Source: Epiperipatus broadwayi
Lineage: Eukaryota > Onychophora > Udeonychophora > Euonychophora > Peripatidae
Length of the DNA: 64,000 bases
Assembly: GCA_028023455.1 (NCBI GenBank)
Contig: JAQFVV010000027.1
Coordinates: 8,927,845 to 8,991,844, forward strand
Direction: 5' to 3'
The position numbers and the translations under genes were made by a program. Shown piece after piece: positions 58,613 through 64,000 of this stretch (the stretch's first letter is position 1; every line of letters begins with the position of its first letter). The notes below the pieces were generated by a model. The model did no database searches, was not told where the DNA came from, and worked only from the letters and a program-made list of their open reading frames with translations.

Positions 58613-58881
58613 TTTTAATTTTTGTTGTAATAATGTAATTTAAATAAAAATATGCAAAGTTCATAAATTAATTAATCCAAACAATACAGATTGTAATCGA
58701 ACCAAATACTCTATTATAACTTGAATTAATTAATTTATGGAATTTCACACTCTTTTTATTGCAAGTTACATATAGCAACCAAAATTGTAATCCAAGAAAA
58801 AGTTGTTGTTTTTTTTTTTTTGCTTTTTAGTGCATTAGTCCTCAAATTAAATAAAGCATTTCTTTAAAAATGTTTTTTATA
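58613..58881. repeat. diverged relative of the 34688-35090 repeat
   Basis: TTTTATTGCAAGTTACATAT-AGCAACCAAAATTGTAATCC resembles TTTTATTTCAAGTTACATTT-AACAAAAATTGTACTTAAAG at 34770. Confidence 0.55.
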
Positions 58882-58894
58882 TATACTATTTTTT

Positions 58895-59734
58895 CAGAGA
58901 GGCAAAACTCCCTATACAGCAGCACCATTCAGTGTAAGCCAAAGTAATCAATGGATGCAGAAAGGTTTGTGCATAAAATCCCTATCTAGTGTGTTTTCAT
59001 TTTGGACTCCAAGTTTTACAGTTAGTTGCATTAAATCCTAACATCTAGGTGCAGTGCTCTCAGAACCAAGCGTCCTCACTGATGAAAGCCACAAGCTAGA
59101 AACTGGTCTGGAAATATTGGATGAATAGGCACTAAATAGGAGTTTTAGGCATAAACCTTTCTGCATCCTCTGATTACTCTGGCTTGCACTGAGTGGTGCT
59201 ATTGTACAGAGAGTTTTGCCTTTGTGAAAATAGCTTGTGTAAGCACAAAGTATAATGATCATGTGATGTTTAATAGTTTAGTACCAATCCTGCCCAATAT
59301 GATTATGGTGGCTGTGGATATTAAAGAACTAAAAACACCAAAAGGTATGGATGCTGAACTGAGTTCAGATCTATATGACTATACAAGCTAGTGAGCTTAG
59401 CCTGAAAACATTATTGTGTTTTCATTTTGGACTCAAAGCTTTATAATTAGCTAAAAAAGTAAAAGCTGGCTACTGGAGGGTTACATTAGATTTTAAGATC
59501 TAGGTGGAGTGATCTCAGATCCAAGCCTCCTCACTGATGAAAGCCACAAGCTAGAAACTAGTCTGGGAATATTGCATGAATAGGCACTAAATCAGAGTTT
59601 TATGCATAAACCTTCCTGCATCCATTGATTATTCTGGCCTTCACTGAGTGGCGCTACCGTACAGAGAGTTTTGCCTCTGTGAAAACAGCTTGTGTAAGCA
59701 TAAAGTATGATGATCATGTGATGTTTGATGGTTT
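58895..59734 (+). mobile_element. FB element, copy 13 (multimeric, single insertion)
   Basis: Left arm (58900-58995), interior, right arm with constant end GATCATGTGATGTTTAATAG (to ~59280), then GTACCAATCCTGCCCAATAT...GAGTTCAGATCTATATGACT, a second interior and a second right arm ending GATCATGTGATGTTTGATGG. A perfect 13-bp direct repeat TATACTATTTTTT flanks the whole (58882-58894 and 59735-59747), so the dimeric unit inserted in one event. Confidence 0.85.
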
Positions 59735-59747
59735 TATACTATTTTTT

Positions 59748-60375
59748 AATATTTGAAAATTTTATTTCAAAAATACATTATGTACAAAATTTGAATAAGA
59801 TTCCTTTGGTAGAAATAAGTTTCAAAATGATACCAAATTAAACCCAAATAATCGACCGCAAGGGAGAAGTTAAATAAAATATACCTAATATATAAAATCA
59901 TTTAAAATTGGCCGCAAGATTTTTGTTTTCATAATGGCAGAGAAGTTTAAAAAAGCAAATTTTAATAAAATAATGCAAAAAAATATTAAGATTTCTATCT
60001 TCATTTCCTTTTATTTCTATTTTAATTAACTGAAAACATTTTGCAATTTTTTTCTTAATGTAAAAATGTTTTCTTAAAAAATTCATCTCTTGCATAAGAT
60101 TAAAAACTTAGCAAACTGATTTGAATGTAAAATGTGGCCTGTAAAACTGTTAGGTGAGACGGTTCTAAAATATTGCAATGTTATATTGTATTATTATCTA
60201 TATCAAAAATACAAAATTTGAAGAAAGTCAATATGGCAGAAGTAGCCTAAAAATCGTCAAGATTTGACCCAAATAAACCAAAGAAAAGGTACTTAGGGAT
60301 TAGCACTGCTGTGATGTAATAATCATGTGATAATTATTCTAACACTTTCAGTTTGTTATTTTTTTAAAGTTTAAT
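59748..60375. other. AT-rich; contains the second copy of the 34821-35090 repeat
   Basis: About 59880-60080 matches 34905-35090 (TTGGCCGCAAGATTTTTGTT, AAAAAAGCAAATTTTAATAA, TTCTATTTTAATTAACTGAA). The minus-strand ORF there is not gene-like. Confidence 0.55.
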
Positions 60376-60920
60376 TACATACAGGTTACATATATACCTG
60401 TACAAACAATGTAATAAATAGTGTATTGTAAGCTCAGACTTTCACATGACCCTCAACTCTCCACACTATCTCATACTACTAATACACTTAACCACATATA
60501 TATCTAAATAATCACCAATATAAGTATTTAGTACTAAACCAGCCCTTGTCAGTTGGTCCAGATTATCATCTCTACACATATATACAATAAGGGCTCAGAT
60601 TTATATTAAAATAGCCAATCTTCATACTTTAATGGACAGGTTTCAATATACTCCACCCCCTGACTCTTCAGCCATCCATCGTATTGAAAATCTGATGATG
60701 GAAAACTCAAGGTCCACACTGATGTTGACATTCTTGTCACCCCCAGGTTTACCATAAGTCATGACCCCTCATGTACAGGACATAATCATTAAGTACATAT
60801 AGGAGGGCTGGGCAGATGTTCAAGCTACTATTTAATATCTAACATACAGGCAATATATATATACCTGTACAAACAATGTAATATATAGGGTATTTTGAGT
60901 TCAGACTTTCACATGATAAA
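60376..60920. repeat. 75-bp direct repeats bracketing ~390 bp
   Basis: ACATACAGGTTACATATATA-CCTGTACAAACAATGTAATA...CAGACTTTCACATGA (60376-60449) recurs at 60842-60918 as ACATACAGGCAATATATATA-TACCTGTACAAACAATGTAA...CAGACTTTCACATGA. The inner part is GC-richer (CTCCACCCCCTGACTCTTCA). It could be a small LTR-type (TRIM-like) unit or one and a part units of a tandem repeat. Confidence 0.7.
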
Positions 60921-61935
60921 CTTTATAGAGTTTTTGAATTCAACTTCATTTTAAAGAATTATCATGAATATAATATATATAAAAAAAAATTTTGATATAA
61001 AAAATTAGTACACGAAAGCAATTTATTGTATCAATTTACTAAGAAATTTTAAAATTTAAGATGTGTTCTAATGGTATGATTACTATGTTATGCTGACAAT
61101 CTTTTTAAAAGCTTAATTAAAGTATGATGAAAATATTTAATGCCTAAAATTGTGCTAAATGTATTTAAAACAGTTAAATAAAGCTAAATGTATAATTGCA
61201 TATGGTTGGAAAAGCTGAACATAATAAAATAGTGTAGTAATAAGTCTTTAAAATAAGTATTAAAAGTTGAATTTTAAAAGTAATAACCTATAATTAAATA
61301 AATATTATATTTTACATTATAAATTATATTTAATAAGTGTATTTAAAATTATATGTTTTAAAAGTAGTCTTTGTGTTAGAGAAATGTGTATTTAATTTTA
61401 TGGTATCAAAATTATTATTCAAAATTATATTATATCATTATATAATAATTTGCAATTAAACATTTATTTTATTTCCAAACAGCAAAATTGGATAGTCTGT
61501 CTAAGTTGTAAGTCATGTGACATGTAAATATTAATACATGTGTGCTTGCAAGTTTTTTTTTTTGTTAATAAAGTTTCAAAATTGCTTTAAAATTGCACTG
61601 TAAAATTGAAAATATTTATTTATCTACCACCAGATACAAATAAAATTAGCTATTGTAAATACTTAATTAGGGTTTTAAAATGAATGTAACTAAGAAAAAA
61701 TTAAATATTTGTTTTACAGAAAAATAGATAAAAAACTGAATGTTGAAAAAAATTAATAAAACATTATTTTTAAAAGTCATTTTAGAATATTTAGTTATTT
61801 TTAATAAAGTATAAAAATTAATTTAGAATTAATATTTTTAAGTAATATTTTTTTAAAAAAATGAGTCATGTTTTTTATTTTTAATTGTGTAATCTCAAAG
61901 TTATATGTAAATTAAGCTATCAGGTGAAAGTCTAA
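60921..61935. other. very AT-rich non-coding stretch
   Basis: No feature recognised. It is simpler in composition than the rest of the window. Confidence 0.45.
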
Positions 61936-61938
61936 TCA

Positions 61939-62010
61939 ACCAATCAAAAGATGGATTTTTTGGAGGGTATAAATACAGATGCTCAATTATTTTCAGTGTG
62001 TTTCTGTTAA
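61939..62010 (+). promoter_or_regulatory. CCAAT/TATA promoter-like site
   Basis: CAACCAATCAAAAG (61939) lies ~30 bp before GGGTATAAATACAG (TATA at about 61969), and TTTTCAGTGTG, a plausible initiator, is ~25 bp further on. The spacing fits a Pol II core promoter. It may belong to an LTR or to a small unknown gene. Confidence 0.4.
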
Positions 62011-62240
62011 TTAAATCTGCTTCTGTTAATCAAGTTTGCTTTTTGTTTCAAATTAGTCAATTCAGTGCTATAACTCTCTAATAATTTATTTTAAAACAAA
62101 AAGTGTACCAATTGAATTATTTTTAACAAAGAGAGTATTATAAATAAATTATAAATTTATTCAGCTAAATTATGCACTGTTAGGCAGCTAAATCCCCTTC
62201 CAAACTTTTTGTTGAAATTTAATTTAAACGTCTCATAAAC

Positions 62241-62441
62241 ATGGAAGTACCAAGAAGAAATACCTACCTGTATAAAGGGATGTTGGAAGTAAAAGTTGTA
62301 ATTAAAAATATAATTTTAGTAATTTTAACAGGGAGAAATATTTTATCAGCCAAATTTATATGGTGGACATTATATGAGGAATTGAACAGAAAAAGTGATA
62401 AGAAATTAAAAGTAATAATGCATTTTTATTTGGAAAGATAG
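62241..62441 (+). CDS. small ORF downstream of the promoter-like site, unknown
   Basis: A 66-codon frame starts MEVPRRNTYLYKG and is basic throughout (several Lys/Arg clusters), with no recognised domain, signal peptide or repeat. It is ~240 bp downstream of a possible start site, in extreme AT-rich DNA where chance ORFs of this size are common. I list it only because of the promoter-like site. Confidence 0.15.
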   Translation: MEVPRRNTYLYKGMLEVKVVIKNIILVILTGRNILSAKFIWWTLYEELNRKSDKKLKVIMHFYLER

Positions 62442-63408
62442 TTTTATCTGAGACCGGAAAAATAATACGATAGAAACTTTAAAATAATCCAAAATAGTTA
62501 TTTTGAATAAAAGATGCAGAAAATGTTTCTTTTTGAAGAGAACATTTTTAAATAATTTATTTTAACTGTCATTTAAGAAAGGATTGAAAAATTAAGACAA
62601 TTATTAAAATATCTTATGGGATAAGTCTTTATTATTGTAAAAGACTGTATTTTTATATTTAAAAAAAACACGATAATTGAAAACTAATAATTGAAAGAAA
62701 ATATCCTTGGATAAATAATAAAATGTCCTGATTGTAAAACCCTGTATATGATAGTATTATAAGAAATAAGTAAATATTAATTCTTGGGAATATTTTTTAA
62801 AAAATGTGCAAGAATCATATCCGGATGCCCGAATTCATCTCGCCATGTCAAAGACACTATAAGCTGGCATAGGATCCTGATGGAGCGAGGAAAACTTAGA
62901 AGAATTATTTTTAAATGTTACAAGTTGAAATTATCTTCAATAATCACATTCTGAATAATAAAAACAATGAACTATTATTTTAATAAGCTTTCAAGAACAG
63001 AGCAGTGATTATTTTTACCAATAATTTCAGATTTTCCAGAAGTTGACTTTTCTCTTCGTTTCTATTTATTTTTTAATTTCATTCATCATTTTAATTTTGG
63101 AATCTACTAAGCATGTGCAGTGTCGAGGAGAAAATTGTTGTCTTGAAGTGTTCAGACAATTGTCAGCAACAAGCACTGGGGAGTTGCAATACCCGTAAAG
63201 AAATGTGATAATAAATCCTGAAGAAAAAAGAACATTTTTTTTAAAAGAAACTTTATCACTGAAGTTTACGTAGCTATGTCTTGATTTATTTTAACTAACC
63301 TTAATATTAAATTTTTATTTATAATTAGGAATAGGATAGGTACATAAAAATTAATTACTTACTAATAATATTATAATTTCTATAAAAGAAAGCTACAATC
63401 AATTCTAG
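62442..63408. other. AT-rich stretch
   Basis: 62820-62885 (CATATCCGGATGCCCGAATT, GATCCTGATGGAGCGAGG) is GC-richer and may be a repeat fragment. No gene recognised. Confidence 0.4.
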
Positions 63409-63640
63409 ACTGGCTCAACATATTTACACATTTAACAAAGCTCAGAAAAACAGCAACTTGTCCTCTGTATTCTTGGAGCATGCTAAACAATCTGGACACA
63501 ACTTCACACCCACCAATCCCATAATATTGTGATCAGAATCAAATGATCACAAAAGAAAAATAAAGGAGGCATTTTACATCAATGGAAACATCCATGCCAT
63601 TAATTGCTTCGAGATCTCGAAGAAATGGGTTACGTAATAC
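63409..63640 (+). pseudogene. Penelope-like GIY-YIG endonuclease fragment
   Basis: The frame reads RLAQHIYTFNKAQKNSNLSS, VFLEHAKQSGHNFTPTNPII, a stop, then SESNDHKRKIKEAFYINGNI and HAINCFEISKKWVT. This is the second half of the GIY-YIG domain (the RL..H helix through the R.IKEA..I...N..N end), with the Y-Y part missing. Collinear with 51420-51209 on the other strand but clearly a different copy. Confidence 0.7.
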
Positions 63641-64000
63641 TAGCTTATTTGAATATTTGTATTTGCATATATTTTATTATACATTTTATGAAGGCTATGA
63701 ATATGAGGCATGGATCCTCGAAAATGTTAAGCCGATAAACTTTAATACTAATTAATATCTTCTCTAATTAACAATTATATATTTTACATATAGTGAGAAG
63801 TAAAGCTATATTTATTATATAAAAGATTTAATAATTTTAAAAAAGTTTTATTATTTTAAGTACGATAGTATTGAATAAATGTTATATTATGCAATGTTTT
63901 TATTTGATTGTGGACCAGAAGACATCAAATAAGTGGTTAACAAGTAGAAATATCACTTAGGTAATAATTGTAAAATATTAATAATTTTATGATGTATTTT
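63641..64000. other. AT-rich stretch to the window end
   Basis: Nothing recognised. Confidence 0.4.

Noticed and set aside
3583-62441. Most open frames of 60-100 codons across the window
   Set aside because: They are AT-driven, lack recognisable domains, or are antisense or frame fragments of the retroelements described. A 64-kb AT-rich window yields many such frames by chance.

Overview
The window is AT-rich, intron-like animal DNA with no complete intact gene. Short degraded ORFs, splice-like signals, microsatellites, and many relics of non-LTR retrotransposons, Penelope-like elements, a Ty3-like LTR element, a pogo-type transposon and hairpin MITEs point to a large, repeat-rich metazoan genome. 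The RTE-like and PHD/SGNH LINE fragments resemble what I remember from molluscs, especially coleoid cephalopods. That placement is inference; no search was run.

Layout. 1-2.7 kb: a TIR MITE, two tRNA-derived SINE-like heads, and the first copy of a palindromic element (called FB here). 3.6-6.95 kb: a twin-primed RTE LINE lying against a degraded Ty3-like gag with leader, primer site and a 610-bp LTR. 9-16.6 kb: more FB copies, a three-unit ~360-bp tandem array (11.64-12.58 kb), and a CpG-containing stretch (13.43-13.91 kb). 18-21.5 kb: LINE RT relics, a pogo/Tigger transposase pseudogene and a TATA-bearing LTR-like repeat. 21.67-30.72 kb: a 3.3-kb segment present twice in direct orientation at about 99% identity, separated by 2.4 kb that holds a 3'-truncated LINE. 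30.7-35.1 kb: hairpin elements, one with an FB copy nested inside it. 36.04-36.12 and 43.33-43.44 kb: two putative minus-strand exons with good splice sites and compatible phase, so part of the window may be intron of a minus-strand host gene I cannot name. 37-46.2 kb: RTE and other LINE fragments. 49.5-53.9 kb: MITEs, a Penelope-type GIY-YIG fragment, a LINE 3' end with polyadenylation signal and poly(A), and FB copies. 53.8-58.6 kb: the longest element, a degraded LINE with ORF1 (coiled coil plus SGNH esterase-like) and ORF2 (endonuclease, RT, C-terminal Cys-rich part), directly preceded by the 3' end of a second copy. 58.9-59.7 kb: a multimeric FB insertion. 60.4-64 kb: very AT-rich DNA with a direct repeat, a CCAAT/TATA promoter-like site and another GIY-YIG fragment.

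The most unusual signal is the FB family. It has long inverted-repeat arms like a foldback DNA element, yet at least eight insertions carry flanking direct repeats of varying length (8 to about 16 bp), one end is constant and the other is variably truncated. Those are marks of target-primed reverse transcription, so FB looks like a palindromic non-autonomous retroposon.
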